A stretch of 64,000 nt of DNA from Rhodoplanes tepidamans (GCF_030813915.1 NZ_JAUSUJ010000027.1:30883-94882); one strand, 5' to 3'; numbered from the stretch's first letter, positions 33,095 through 43,152 are shown. The notes: generated by a model from the sequence alone, not told the origin. A program made the numbers and translations.

Positions 33095-35578
33095 TCAGAG
33101 ATAGTTCACCAGGTTCAGCTTGGAGAGCAGCGCCGTGGTCTGCAGCGAGGCCTGCAGGCTCGTCTGCAGCGCCAGGATCATGGCCGCCGACTCCTCCATC
33201 GGCACGCCCTCGACGCTCACCAGCATGTCGGTGAGTGTCGCGGTCGTCTGCGTGTGGCGGTCCTTGGCGGTCTGGATCGCCTTCTGCGAGCCGCCGAGAT
33301 CGGCCGTGATGTCGGACACCTTCTGGACGCCCTGCTGGTTGCCGAGGTTCGACTGGACCCGATCCATGAGGGCGGCGAACCGCCCCTGCCCGTCGGCGTC
33401 ACTCGCCGAGAAGCTCACCGCCGCCATCACGCCGACATTGGCGAGGGCGATGCGGAACGCCTGCTCGTTGGCCCGCATGCCGTAGGCGACCGTGATCTCG
33501 GAATCGATGCGGGCGACCGCGGTGCCACGGGCCGAGCCGGCGCCGGCCTCGCCCGTGTACCAGGTGAGCGTGTCGGCCGTGGTGCCGTTCCTCAGCGTCG
33601 TCGCGGTGTCGAAGGGCGGCCCGTCGACGCGCTGCGGCGGGCTGACGTCGCCGGCGTTGAAGAACTCGTTCGACGCCTGCACGGCGGAAGCCGCCATCAG
33701 GCTGGTGCGGGCGAGCGTGCCGACCGAGGAGGTCACCAGCGCGTGCAGATTGGCGAGCGTCTCCGCCTCGGTGATGCCGATGGCGAACTGGTTCTTCTCC
33801 GTCGGTGCGTCGACCACGTCGGCGACGCGGTTGCCGGCCGCGAAGCCGAGCGCGTCGAGGGTGGCGGAATCGCCGCCGAGCGTCACCTGCTCGCCGGCCG
33901 ACGACTTGAACACCAGCTGGCCGCCTTCGTTGGCGACCGTCACGCCGGCATTGCCGCCCGGCAGCGAGCCGAGCGCCGCCATGATCTTGGTGGCGGCCGT
34001 CGAGGCGCTGTCGCTGGCGTCGAGGCCCGAGATCGTCACCGGCGCGCCGCCGTTGAGGGTCGGAGCGTTGATCGTGATGGCGCCGGGTGTGCCGCCCAGG
34101 ATCGCGCCGGGCGCCGCGAAGCCGCCGGTGCCGACCAGGCTCTTCGGCGTCGACACCGCGGTGAGCACGAGGTTCTCGCTGGTGCCGTCGGGCAGCGTGA
34201 AGCTGAACGTGACCGTGTCGCCGTCGCGCGGCAGGGTGCCGCCGAGGTCGACCGACATCACCGGGGGTGCGCCCGCCGGCTGGGTCGCGGTGGCGCCCTG
34301 GATCGTGGTGGCGATCGCCGAGAGCTTGAAGCCGAACACCGAGCCGGCGACGTCCTCGCCGATCGACACGACATTGGTGGGGGCGGCGCTGGTCGCCGCG
34401 AGGCCGAAGGTCGCCGCCGCGGCGGTGCCGCCGACCGTGATGGCGCCGGTGCTGCTCGCCGCCGTGACGGTGAGGTTGCCGTTCGCCGGGTTCACGGTGG
34501 CGGTGCCGCCCGTCAGCCCCGAAAGCGCCGTGTTCAGCTCGGCGATGGTCGAGACCTCGCCGGCCCCGGTGCCGAACGTCACCGCGACCGAGCTCGTCCC
34601 GATCGCCACCGTGAGGGTCTGGCCGGCCGTGACGCCGCCCGCCTGGGTCAGCAGGTTGGTCGGCGCCGTGGTGCCGACCGACAGTCCGAGCTCGGTGAGC
34701 AGACCGGCCGAGCTGCCCGCCCCGATGTCGATGGTCGCGTCGGCGTCCGCCCCGGTGAGCACGAGGTGGTTCGAGCCGTCGAGCGACGCCGTGACGGCCG
34801 GCGCGTCGGGCGCCGCGGCCGTGGTGAGCGCCGTGTTGATGGCGTCGCGCACCGTGGCGCCGTCATCGCCCGCATTGATCGTGACGGAGACGCCGTTGAT
34901 CTCCAGCGTGCCGCCGGCCGACGTGTAGGGAAGGCTCAGATCGGCCGTGCCGGTCGCCGCCGCGGCCGCGTCCGGCAGCAGCGTCGCGGTCGTCCCGGTC
35001 AGGCTCGCGATGGTCGATGTGGTCGCCGGGATGACCAGCCGGCCGAGGCCGCCGGCGCCGAGATCGGCCTGGTTCCGCTCGGTGATCAGCTGGATCAGCC
35101 CGGCGCGCGGGCCGAGGCCGTTCAGGATGCGGTCGGTCGTCTCGACCGCGGCCAGATCCGGGCTCTGGCCGGAGAAGATGTACTGGTCGCCGAACTGGGT
35201 GTTGAGCGCACCGAGCATGCGGTCGAGCTGGCCCTGCGCCGTCACCTGGTCCTGGGTGCGGCCGTTCTGGGACAGCACGTAGTTCGCCTTGGGGATCGAG
35301 GTCTTGACGGTGCGGGCCGCGGCGTCGATGTCGGCCAGCGCCGTCTGGGCGAGCTTGAGGCGGGTGTCCAGCTGGGCGATCGACCCGTCGAAGGCCGACA
35401 CGACCGACAGCTTCGAGCGCAGCGCGATGGTCAGGCCGCGGTCGAGGCCGATGCCGGCATAGGTGTCGGACCGCTTCTCCGTCCCCAGCTGGCGCTGCAG
35501 GTCGTCGAGCTGGCGACGCATCGCCACCAGGCGCTCGACCTGCAGCAGGCTCTGGCTTCCCAAACCGGTGATCGCCAT
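33095..35578 (-). CDS. flgL: Flagellar hook-filament junction protein FlgL, very large form
   Basis: 827 codons from ATG 35578 (MAITGLGSQSLLQVERLVAM); typical FlgL is about 300-550. The flagellin-like N-terminal helix (RRQLDDLQRQLGTEKRSDTY) and the C-terminal helix (EESAAMILALQTSLQASLQT, ending LSKLNLVNYL) are intact, so the extra length is an insert. The insert (about 200-580) contains Flagellin_IN-like repeats. One ~178-residue module (about 220-398) aligns almost gap-free with a module in FlgE of this window (shared SNHLVL, TELG, PTNLLTQ, GQTLT, NTAL). FlgL (HAP3) joins FlgK to the filament. The gene follows flgK by 8 bp. Alternative name HAP3. Confidence 0.9.
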   Translation of the reverse strand: MAITGLGSQSLLQVERLVAMRRQLDDLQRQLGTEKRSDTYAGIGLDRGLTIALRSKLSVVSAFDGSIAQLDTRLKLAQTALADIDAAARTVKTSIPKANYVLSQNGRTQDQVTAQGQLDRMLGALNTQFGDQYIFSGQSPDLAAVETTDRILNGLGPRAGLIQLITERNQADLGAGGLGRLVIPATTSTIASLTGTTATLLPDAAAAATGTADLSLPYTSAGGTLEINGVSVTINAGDDGATVRDAINTALTTAAAPDAPAVTASLDGSNHLVLTGADADATIDIGAGSSAGLLTELGLSVGTTAPTNLLTQAGGVTAGQTLTVAIGTSSVAVTFGTGAGEVSTIAELNTALSGLTGGTATVNPANGNLTVTAASSTGAITVGGTAAAATFGLAATSAAPTNVVSIGEDVAGSVFGFKLSAIATTIQGATATQPAGAPPVMSVDLGGTLPRDGDTVTFSFTLPDGTSENLVLTAVSTPKSLVGTGGFAAPGAILGGTPGAITINAPTLNGGAPVTISGLDASDSASTAATKIMAALGSLPGGNAGVTVANEGGQLVFKSSAGEQVTLGGDSATLDALGFAAGNRVADVVDAPTEKNQFAIGITEAETLANLHALVTSSVGTLARTSLMAASAVQASNEFFNAGDVSPPQRVDGPPFDTATTLRNGTTADTLTWYTGEAGAGSARGTAVARIDSEITVAYGMRANEQAFRIALANVGVMAAVSFSASDADGQGRFAALMDRVQSNLGNQQGVQKVSDITADLGGSQKAIQTAKDRHTQTTATLTDMLVSVEGVPMEESAAMILALQTSLQASLQTTALLSKLNLVNYL

Positions 35579-35586
35579 GGCTTCAC

Positions 35587-37452
35587 TCACATCATCTGGA
35601 GCAGGGTCTTCAGCATCTCGTTGACGACCGAGAACACCCGCGCGTTCGCCCCGTAGGCCGTCTGCAGGGTGAGGAGCGTCGTCATCTCCTCGTCGATGTT
35701 GACGGCGGCGCCTTCGTTGAGGCGCTGCTGGAGCGCGTCGACCACCATCGTCTGACCCTCGGCGAGCTTGGCGGCGCCGGCGGCGTTCTCGCCCTGCTGC
35801 GCCATGGTCTGGCGCAGGAAGGACGAGATCGAGCCCGAGAAGGGCGCGGTCTGCGAGCCGATGCCGGTCTGCGGCGCGAAGGTCTGGGTCGCCGTGGTCA
35901 GCCGGTCGTAGAGGAAGTTCGGCCGCGTCTGGTCGGCCGACGTGGTGCCGGTGTCGTAGACCACGAGCCTGCTCGGGTCGGCGAGCAGCGCCGGATTGAT
36001 GGTGATGCGTCCGGCGAAGCCGACCGACTGCGGATAGCTGCCGGCGACCGCGCCCGAGTAGTACTGGGCGCCGTCCATGAAGAAGGGCAGCTCGGCCGTT
36101 CCGCCGGTCAGCGAGGTCTGCGTCTTGGTCACCGAGGCGGAGACGAGGTCGGCCGTGCTGGCGGCGCCGTCGTCGAGGACCCGCAGCGTCGTGCCCGACG
36201 GGTTGGAGAACTGCACCTGCCCGGTGAAGGCGGCGTTCATCTGGGCCACCGCGGCGGCGAGCCCACCGGAGAAGTCGATGCCGATCACCTTGTCGTTCGG
36301 GTCGGACGTGAGGCTGTCGGACAGCGGCAGCGCGCCCGGATCGTCGACCCGCACCAGGGTGGCGCTGTGCAGCTTGCCGGTCAGCGTGTCGGTCCAGCTC
36401 ACCTTGACCGAATTGCCGGCGAGCAGGCCGGAGACGTCGAGATCGAAGCCCGCCTGTGCCCCGGAGGTGACCGGGGTGCCGGCCGTGGTGACGTCGGAGA
36501 GCGCGCGCGAGATCGACGCGGCGAGCTCGTCGAGCTGCGTCTGCGCCTCGACCAGAACCTTGTCGCGCATCTCGAGATAGGCGGCGATCTCGCCCGAGCG
36601 GAACGACCTGGTCTCGATGAGATCCATGGTGCCGCCGGCCGAGTTGGTCACCACGATGGTGCCGACCTGGCGCTTGGCCGGATCGGCGCTCCACTGCGCG
36701 CCCGGCGACATCATGCCCTGGGCGTCGAACGACAGCGTGGTCGCCTCGGCGCCGGCCAGCTGAATCCCCGAGCTCGTGAACACGGTGACCGAGTCGAAGG
36801 CGTCCTCGGTGACGCGGATGTCCATCAGCTCGGAGAGCTGGTCGAGATAGTAGTCGCGCTGGTCGAGCAGCGAGGCGCGCGTCGCGTCCTCGATATGGGA
36901 CGAGGTGAGCTGGGTGTTGACCTTGGCCAGCCCCTGCAGGCAGGTGTTGGCGTTGCGGATGCAGTCGGCCAGGCCCTGCTCGGCGTTCTCGCGCAGCGCC
37001 TGGATGTCGGCCGACATGTTGTTGAGCTGCTGCGCCATCGCCTGGGCGGTCGAGAGCACGTTGACCCGCGTCGAGTAGTCGGACGGGTTGGTGGTCAGCG
37101 CCTGCAGGGCCGTGGTGAAGTCGTTGTAGACCGACTCGATCGAGGTCGCCGAGTTGGGATCGGCGTAGATGTTCTGCAGCCGGTCGTAGAACAGCGAGCG
37201 CAGCTCCGCGTAGGAGCCGCCCGACGCCTCGGTGCGGAGCTGCCGCTGGACGTACTGGTCGACGATGCGGTTGACGGCGGCGAGCCGGACGCTGACCAGG
37301 TCGCCGCCGGCCGCGATGGTCGCCGTCTCGGTCGTCTTGCGGACGTAGCCCGGCGTCTGCGCGTTGGCGACGTTGGCGGCCACCAGCGACAGCCCGCCCT
37401 GCGCGGTCTTCAGGCCGGCCGCGGCCGTCCCGAGCGCCTGTGTGAGACTCAT
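35587..37452 (-). CDS. flgK: Flagellar hook-associated protein 1 FlgK
   Basis: 621 codons. The N-terminal rod/hook signature is present (LTQALGTAAAGLKTAQGGLS, then VAANVANAQTPGYVRKT), and the C-terminal D0 helix (NIDEEMTTLLTLQTAYGANA, RVFSVVNEMLKTLLQMM) is typical. Unlike FlgE and FlgL here, the central part has no copy of the shared flagellin-type module that I can see. FlgK (HAP1) forms the first junction layer on the hook. It is the middle gene of flgE-flgK-flgL; gaps are 30 bp from flgE and 8 bp to flgL, so one transcript is expected. Confidence 0.95.
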   Translation of the reverse strand: MSLTQALGTAAAGLKTAQGGLSLVAANVANAQTPGYVRKTTETATIAAGGDLVSVRLAAVNRIVDQYVQRQLRTEASGGSYAELRSLFYDRLQNIYADPNSATSIESVYNDFTTALQALTTNPSDYSTRVNVLSTAQAMAQQLNNMSADIQALRENAEQGLADCIRNANTCLQGLAKVNTQLTSSHIEDATRASLLDQRDYYLDQLSELMDIRVTEDAFDSVTVFTSSGIQLAGAEATTLSFDAQGMMSPGAQWSADPAKRQVGTIVVTNSAGGTMDLIETRSFRSGEIAAYLEMRDKVLVEAQTQLDELAASISRALSDVTTAGTPVTSGAQAGFDLDVSGLLAGNSVKVSWTDTLTGKLHSATLVRVDDPGALPLSDSLTSDPNDKVIGIDFSGGLAAAVAQMNAAFTGQVQFSNPSGTTLRVLDDGAASTADLVSASVTKTQTSLTGGTAELPFFMDGAQYYSGAVAGSYPQSVGFAGRITINPALLADPSRLVVYDTGTTSADQTRPNFLYDRLTTATQTFAPQTGIGSQTAPFSGSISSFLRQTMAQQGENAAGAAKLAEGQTMVVDALQQRLNEGAAVNIDEEMTTLLTLQTAYGANARVFSVVNEMLKTLLQMM

Positions 37453-37482
37453 GGCGTGCCCTCCGCCGTCGCCGCGCTATCG

Positions 37483-39474
37483 TCAGCGCAGCATGTTCAG
37501 GAGATCCTGGATCATCTGGTTGCTGGTCGTGATCACCCGGGTGTTGGCCGAATAGGCCTGTTGGGTGACGATCAGCTTGGTGAACTCGTCGGCGATGTCG
37601 GTGTTCGCGCCCTCCAGCGAGGCGCCGACGATCTTGCCGGACGCGCCGTAGACGGCCTCGCCGGACTGGTCGGTCGCCTCGAAGGCGCCGCCGTCGATCC
37701 GCTTGAGGAAGTTCGCGCCCGAGAACTTGGCGAGCGTCACCTCGGCGAGGTCGATGGTGCGGCCGTTCGAATAGGAGCCGGTCACCCGGCCGCTGTCGTT
37801 GACCGAGATGGTCTGCAGCGATCCGGCGGCGTAGCCGTTCTGCGACAGCAGGTTGACCTGCACGTTGCCGTTCGCGTCGGAGAACTGGGTGATGCCGCCG
37901 GAGCCGAAATTGACCGTGATGTCGCCGAGGCTCGCCCCGTCGACCGTGACGTCGCTCAGCGTCCAGTTGGAGATCACCGGGCTCATCTGCCCGTTTGCGT
38001 CGAAGGTGAAGTTGGCGCCGAAGTTCTTCCAGGCGACGTCGGTCCCGGTGGCGCTGGAATTGACCTGGTAGAACAGGTTCCAGGTGTCGGTGTGGCCGCT
38101 GCCGAGCGTCGTCGAATCGATCTTGGCCCAGCGCAGCTGGATGTTGGTCGACGAGCCGGACACGTCGTAGACCGTGATGGCGCCGCCGCCGACCGTCTGC
38201 GACACGAAGGTGGTGAGGTCGTTTCCGATCACGGTCTGGTTCGACGGCAGCGCCGAGGAGGTCTGCAGGCCGAACATCAGCCGGTTCGCGGTGCCGCCGA
38301 CCTCGATCGTGTCGGTCGAGCTCGATGCCGTGATGGTCATGTTGCCGTTGAGCGAGTTCACGCTGGCGACGCCGCCCGTCAGGGTGGCGAGCGCGGTGTT
38401 CAGGTCGGCCATCGTCGTGATGTTGGGCGACGGCCCGAAGGTGAGCGTGAGCGTCGGGTTCGAGCCGATCGTGATGGTCAAGGTCTGGCCGGACGACACC
38501 GCCGACTGGGTGAGCAGGTTGGTCGGGTTGGTGGTGCCGACCGAGACGCCGAGCTCGGTGAACAGCGCGGCGTTGGCGCCGCCGAGCGTGATCGCCGTCT
38601 CGGCGTCGGCACTCTGCAGGACGAGGTGGTTCGAGGCGTCGAGCGTGGCGGTGACGGCCGGATTCGCGGCGGTGTTGATGGCGCTGACGACGTTGGCCGG
38701 CGTCATGCCGGCGGTGAGGACGACGTTGTTGCCGTTCACCGTGATGGTGCCGGCGTTGACGAGGGTGCCGGGCAGCACCGCCGTGCCGGTCAGGGAGGCG
38801 TTGGCGTCGGGGCTGAGGGTCGCGCCGGAGCCGGTCATCTTGGCCGCCTGCGGCGTGACCGCGATCGGGTTGGCCGAGTAGTCGACCGGGTCGAGCAGCT
38901 CGGAGCCGACCGTCGAGCTGTCGTGCGACGGCGTGAACGGATAGCGGGCCAGGTTGGCGCGGTACTGGATCTCGGTGGTCGCCTGGGCGGGCAGGAAGTC
39001 GTTCTTGAACTTCAGCAGCTCGGGCACGCTGCCGGTCAGGTTCCCGGTGGTGGAGTCGACCGGGATGCCCATCAGGTAGTAGCCTGCGCCGTTGACCAGG
39101 TAGCCGTCCTTGTTCGGCTGGAAGTCGCCGCGCCGGGTGAACTGGTTGACGCCCGAGAAGATCGGGTTGTTGTCGGTCATCCCGGTCGGCTTCATGACGA
39201 CGAAGTAGCCGTCGCCGTTGATCGCCATGAAGGTGCCGATCGAGCTGGTCTGGATGTCGCCCTGCACCGTGTTGGTGCCGCGCGAGGACGCCATGACGCT
39301 GCCGGCGACCTGCTTGGACGGCTGGTTGTCCTGGATCAGGTCGGTGAAGCTCGTGTCGGTGCGCTTGTAGGCGGTCGTCTGCGCGTTGGCGATGTTGCCG
39401 GAGATGTTCTGAAGCGCGAAAGACTGCGCCTGCATGCCCGTGACGGACGTAGTCAGCGCACCAAAGATACCCAT
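37483..39474 (-). CDS. flgE: Flagellar hook protein FlgE
   Basis: 663 codons from ATG 39474 (MGIFGALTTSVTGMQAQSFA). The Flg_bb_rod motif follows (LQNISGNIANAQTTAYKRTD) and the C-terminus (EFTKLIVTQQAYSANTRVIT, then MIQDLLNML) is the FlgE/FlgF/FlgG family end. Hook proteins of this class are usually ~400-600 residues; the extra length is a module at about residues 236-405 that is shared with FlgL and resembles flagellin segments. A 5' in-frame extension up to 39525 is not supported. First gene of the hook operon; a sigma-54-like promoter is seen 66 bp upstream. Confidence 0.95.
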   Translation of the reverse strand: MGIFGALTTSVTGMQAQSFALQNISGNIANAQTTAYKRTDTSFTDLIQDNQPSKQVAGSVMASSRGTNTVQGDIQTSSIGTFMAINGDGYFVVMKPTGMTDNNPIFSGVNQFTRRGDFQPNKDGYLVNGAGYYLMGIPVDSTTGNLTGSVPELLKFKNDFLPAQATTEIQYRANLARYPFTPSHDSSTVGSELLDPVDYSANPIAVTPQAAKMTGSGATLSPDANASLTGTAVLPGTLVNAGTITVNGNNVVLTAGMTPANVVSAINTAANPAVTATLDASNHLVLQSADAETAITLGGANAALFTELGVSVGTTNPTNLLTQSAVSSGQTLTITIGSNPTLTLTFGPSPNITTMADLNTALATLTGGVASVNSLNGNMTITASSSTDTIEVGGTANRLMFGLQTSSALPSNQTVIGNDLTTFVSQTVGGGAITVYDVSGSSTNIQLRWAKIDSTTLGSGHTDTWNLFYQVNSSATGTDVAWKNFGANFTFDANGQMSPVISNWTLSDVTVDGASLGDITVNFGSGGITQFSDANGNVQVNLLSQNGYAAGSLQTISVNDSGRVTGSYSNGRTIDLAEVTLAKFSGANFLKRIDGGAFEATDQSGEAVYGASGKIVGASLEGANTDIADEFTKLIVTQQAYSANTRVITTSNQMIQDLLNMLR

Positions 39475-39539
39475 CGGTCGTCTCCACTCGGCCGAGCGGC
39501 GCGCGTGACTCCTGCGCGACCGCACCCTGCCGGAGCTTC

Positions 39540-39555
39540 AGCAAGCCCCGTGCCG
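39540..39555 (-). promoter_or_regulatory. Sigma-54-like promoter of the flgE-flgK-flgL operon
   Basis: On the minus strand CGGCACG-GGGC-TTGCT: GG and GC are separated by ten bases as in -24/-12 promoters, and only the first base differs from TGGCACG-N4-TTGCW. Transcription would start ~55-60 bp before the flgE ATG. Hook operons of Caulobacter use sigma-54 with FlbD. No FlbD site was identified here. Confidence 0.4.
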
Positions 39556-39936
39556 GCAAGTGGATGTGATGGATTTCAATGAGTTAGGTCCGGCGACGCC
39601 GCTCCGCACAGAGCCTCGTCCCGGCAAGAACGGCCATCGGCCGGCATATTTTTCCGGCCAACACCAAACGCGTCTGCGCGCTTCTGCCGAAGCACACATC
39701 CGCGGGCGGGCGAAGGCCTCCCTCCGGCCGCATGTCTGTCAAACGGGCGCTCCCGCGAAACCAGGCGCGGATTTTTCGGGGCGACGCACTTTTTTTTCGA
39801 CCGGTGCGACCCGCCGGCGGCCGGACGCCGCGCCGGTCCACTCCGGACCGCCCGGACCGGGTCCCCGGCTCGCCGGCTTGCCCCACCCCGGCCGCCGCCC
39901 TACTGTCCGGGGAAACCCGGACATCGAGGACGAGAG
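39556..39936. other. Divergent intergenic region flgE / moxR-like
   Basis: About 380 bp without a gene. Both divergent transcripts must start here. Apart from the sigma-54-like element at its left edge and an A/T patch around 39785-39796 (TTTTTTTT inside), no motif is recognised. Confidence 0.4.
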
Positions 39937-40782
<846 letters not shown>

Positions 40783-40850
40783 CGCGGCCGGCGCACCCGC
40801 CGCGGGCGGCGCCGGAGCCGCACCGGGCGACACCGGGCCGTCCGCGCGGC

Positions 40851-41420
40851 TCAGTCGCCGGGTCGCGGCGGCGGACCGAGCACGTCCTCGGCCGCGAGCG
40901 ACAGTCCGGGCGGATCGAGCGCGAGAGTACCCTCGCCGACGATGCGCGTCTCGATCAGGTCCCCTTCGCCGCGGCGATGATGGATGACAATCCGCCGCTC
41001 GGTGTCGACGATGAGATAATGGTGGATCGACGGAACACGGAAATAGCCCAGGAGCTTGTCGCGGAGATCCCGGGTCGCCGTGCCGGGCGACAGGACCTCG
41101 ACGACGATCACGGGCGTCTCGACCACCAGCGTGTCGTCGGGAAGCGGGTCACCGCAATAGACCAGGGCATCGGGCTGGAACGTGGTGTGCTCGTCGATGC
41201 GGACGACGACGCTGTCGGGAACCACGTGACACGATCCGCACCCGGCCGCGATCGCGCGATCGAGCACGCCGACGACCCTGTAGATCGTCGTTCCATGCCC
41301 CAGCCGTTCCGACGCCACGCCGACCACCGTGCCGTCGAGCAGCTCCCACTTTCCCTCGCGGCCGTCCGCCCAGGCGAGGAACTCGTCGACCCGCATCCTT
41401 GGTCGCTGCGCGATGGTCAT
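40851..41420 (-). CDS. Uma2/DUF820 family protein (PD-(D/E)XK fold)
   Basis: 189 codons. The Uma2 pattern is visible: MRVDEFLAWADGREGKWELL at the start, FQPDALVYC supplying the catalytic Asp, then VIVVEVLSPGTATRDLRDKL with the Glu and Lys of the nuclease-like core, and IHHYLIVDTERR. The family is abundant in cyanobacteria and present in many alphaproteobacteria, often in several copies. It has a restriction-endonuclease-like fold, but the biological role is unknown. Alone on its strand; convergent with the MoxR gene. Confidence 0.88.
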   Translation of the reverse strand: MTIAQRPRMRVDEFLAWADGREGKWELLDGTVVGVASERLGHGTTIYRVVGVLDRAIAAGCGSCHVVPDSVVVRIDEHTTFQPDALVYCGDPLPDDTLVVETPVIVVEVLSPGTATRDLRDKLLGYFRVPSIHHYLIVDTERRIVIHHRRGEGDLIETRIVGEGTLALDPPGLSLAAEDVLGPPPRPGD

Positions 41421-41559
41421 GGATGAAATCTAGCACGACCGCGCGTCGCGGCCCATGGCGACGGACTCCCATGGCGGCACAATCTCAGTCGCCCTCTCCC
41501 CCGCCGCCGTCGCTGCTGCCGCGGTCTGACGAGCCGGCGCGCTCCACGACGGCCCGGCC

Positions 41560-41739
41560 TCAGATCAGGTCGTGGCTGATGCAGTAGCGCACCGCTTCGC
41601 TGCGGCTCGCCGCCGCCGCGGTCCGGCACGGATGCTCCTCGGGGCGACGCCCGGACCGTGGTCCGCTGCCGGCCGTCCACTCGCGCGTGCCGGCCTCTCC
41701 CGGGTCGGTGACGAAGACGAGACGATCGTGCGGGCTCAT
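41560..41739 (-). CDS. Small 59-residue protein, unknown
   Basis: 59 codons from ATG 41739 (MSPHDRLVFVTDPGEAG), with CAGGAG 8-13 bases upstream, and TGA at 41560-41562. The peptide has an opening beta-like segment, a hydrophilic Arg/Gly middle and the end SRSEAVRYCISHDLI, which reads like a conserved helix. Codon choice is consistent with a real gene in this GC-rich context, and no longer ORF competes. I do not recognise the family. It lies between the Uma2 gene and the TctC gene, both on the same strand. Confidence 0.5.
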   Translation of the reverse strand: MSPHDRLVFVTDPGEAGTREWTAGSGPRSGRRPEEHPCRTAAAASRSEAVRYCISHDLI

Positions 41740-41869
41740 CGGGCTCTCCTGACCGCGGCCCGGATCAGCGAGGACGATCCGGGCTTCTGGAAGGAGGCTT
41801 ACGGCACGGCCGCGGCTCGTTCCGTGAGGCCGGTCACACGGCCGGACCGCAAGTGGGTGCCGCCCCGCC

Positions 41870-42859
41870 CTATTGCATCTTCACCTCGGCGAGGCGGACG
41901 ACCTCGGCCCACTTGCGGGATTCGGTAGCGATGTAGGTGCGGCTCTCCGCCGGCGTGGTGGCGACCAGCAGGCCGCCCTGGTCGGCGATGACGCGGGTCG
42001 CCTCCGGCTCGCGCAACGCCTTGGCCAGGGTCGCGTACAGCAGGGCGACGCGATCGGCCGGGAGACCGGCCGGCGCCAGCAGGGCGTAGATGGTCTCGGC
42101 CTCGGCGTCGGCGACGCCCGCCTCCGCCATGGTCGGGACGTCGGGCAGCACCGGCGAGCGCATGCGGGCCGTCACGGCGAGCGGCACGATGGTGCCGGCC
42201 TTGATCTGCGGCAGCATCACCGGGATGTCGCCGAACAGCATGTCGATCTGGCCGCCCATCAGGTCGGTGAGGGCCGGCGCGACGCCGCGATACGGGATGT
42301 GCACGATATCGATCTTGCCGGCGCGCAGCCGGAACAGCTCGGCAGCGAGATGCAGCGACGTCCCGTGCCCCGACGTGCCGAAGGAGACCTTGCCGGGCCG
42401 CGCCTTGGCCATCGCGACCAGCTCGCCCACCGTCTTGACGCCGAGATCCTTGCGGACCGTCAGGACCTGCGGCACCGCCGTGATCACCGTGATCGGGGTG
42501 AAGTCCTTCTGCGAGTCGAACGGCATCTTCGGCATCAGGTGCGGCAGCATCACGAGCGCGCCGCTGGCGCTGATCGCGAGCGTGTAGCCATCCGGCTGCG
42601 ACTGCGCCAGGGCGCCGAGCCCGATCGTGCCGGCCGCGCCGGTCCGGTTCTCGACGATGAACGAGGCGCCGAGATGGTCCTGCAGCAGCCGCGCCACCAG
42701 CCGCCCGATCAGGTCGGTCGGGCCGCCGGCCGGGAACGGGACGATCAGCTTGACGGGCTGGCTCGGATAGCGGGCCTGCCCCGGCGCCGAAGCCGGCGCC
42801 ACCGCGATCGACAACGGAACGAGCCCGAGGGCTCCGAGAGCGGTGCGTCGCGTCAGCAT
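41870..42859 (-). CDS. Bug/TctC-family periplasmic tripartite tricarboxylate solute-binding protein
   Basis: 329 codons from ATG 42859, with AGGAG upstream. A Tat-like or Sec signal (LTRRTALGALGLVPLSIAVA) precedes YPSQPVKLIVPFPAGGPTD, the universal opening of Bug proteins. ENRTGAAGTIGLGALAQSQP, FGTSGHGTSLHLAAELF and VHIPYRGVAPALTDLMGGQI are further family blocks. Bug proteins bind small carboxylates (for example citrate, nicotinate, amino acids). No tctA/tctB permease is adjacent, which is common for orphan Bug receptors. Ligand not predictable. Confidence 0.93.
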   Translation of the reverse strand: MLTRRTALGALGLVPLSIAVAPASAPGQARYPSQPVKLIVPFPAGGPTDLIGRLVARLLQDHLGASFIVENRTGAAGTIGLGALAQSQPDGYTLAISASGALVMLPHLMPKMPFDSQKDFTPITVITAVPQVLTVRKDLGVKTVGELVAMAKARPGKVSFGTSGHGTSLHLAAELFRLRAGKIDIVHIPYRGVAPALTDLMGGQIDMLFGDIPVMLPQIKAGTIVPLAVTARMRSPVLPDVPTMAEAGVADAEAETIYALLAPAGLPADRVALLYATLAKALREPEATRVIADQGGLLVATTPAESRTYIATESRKWAEVVRLAEVKMQ

Positions 42860-43152
42860 GGCGTGATCTCCTGGCTCGGTGGTGGACCGCGCGCAGCACC
42901 ACGGCCACGGCGGAGACACGTCGCTCCGGCCGTGCGATGCGCACGAACATCGATGTGAGGCGGGCGGGCCGGGACATGCGTGAGATCGCGCGGGCGCGCC
43001 GGCACGGCGTCCCGTCGACCCCACCTCACGTCACCGGAGGGGGCGTCCGCGGCGTGTTCCTCTCGGGTCTCTTCAGGACCCTTTAGGCGATTAGACTAGA
43101 TTGTTGTCCTTTTAGCCCCGACCGGCCGGACTTGCAAGCGGGAACGCCGCGG

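Noticed and set aside
33095..39559. A single 2154-codon minus-strand open frame that would fuse FlgL to upstream sequence
   Set aside because: Only the last 827 codons (from ATG 35578) are FlgL; the rest runs out of frame through flgK and flgE and reads as noise.
33254..39582. Two plus-strand open frames of 800 and 1071 codons opposite flgL-flgK-flgE
   Set aside because: The minus-strand genes are certain flagellar genes; the antisense peptides are low-complexity repeats of Arg, Gly, Asp and Val.
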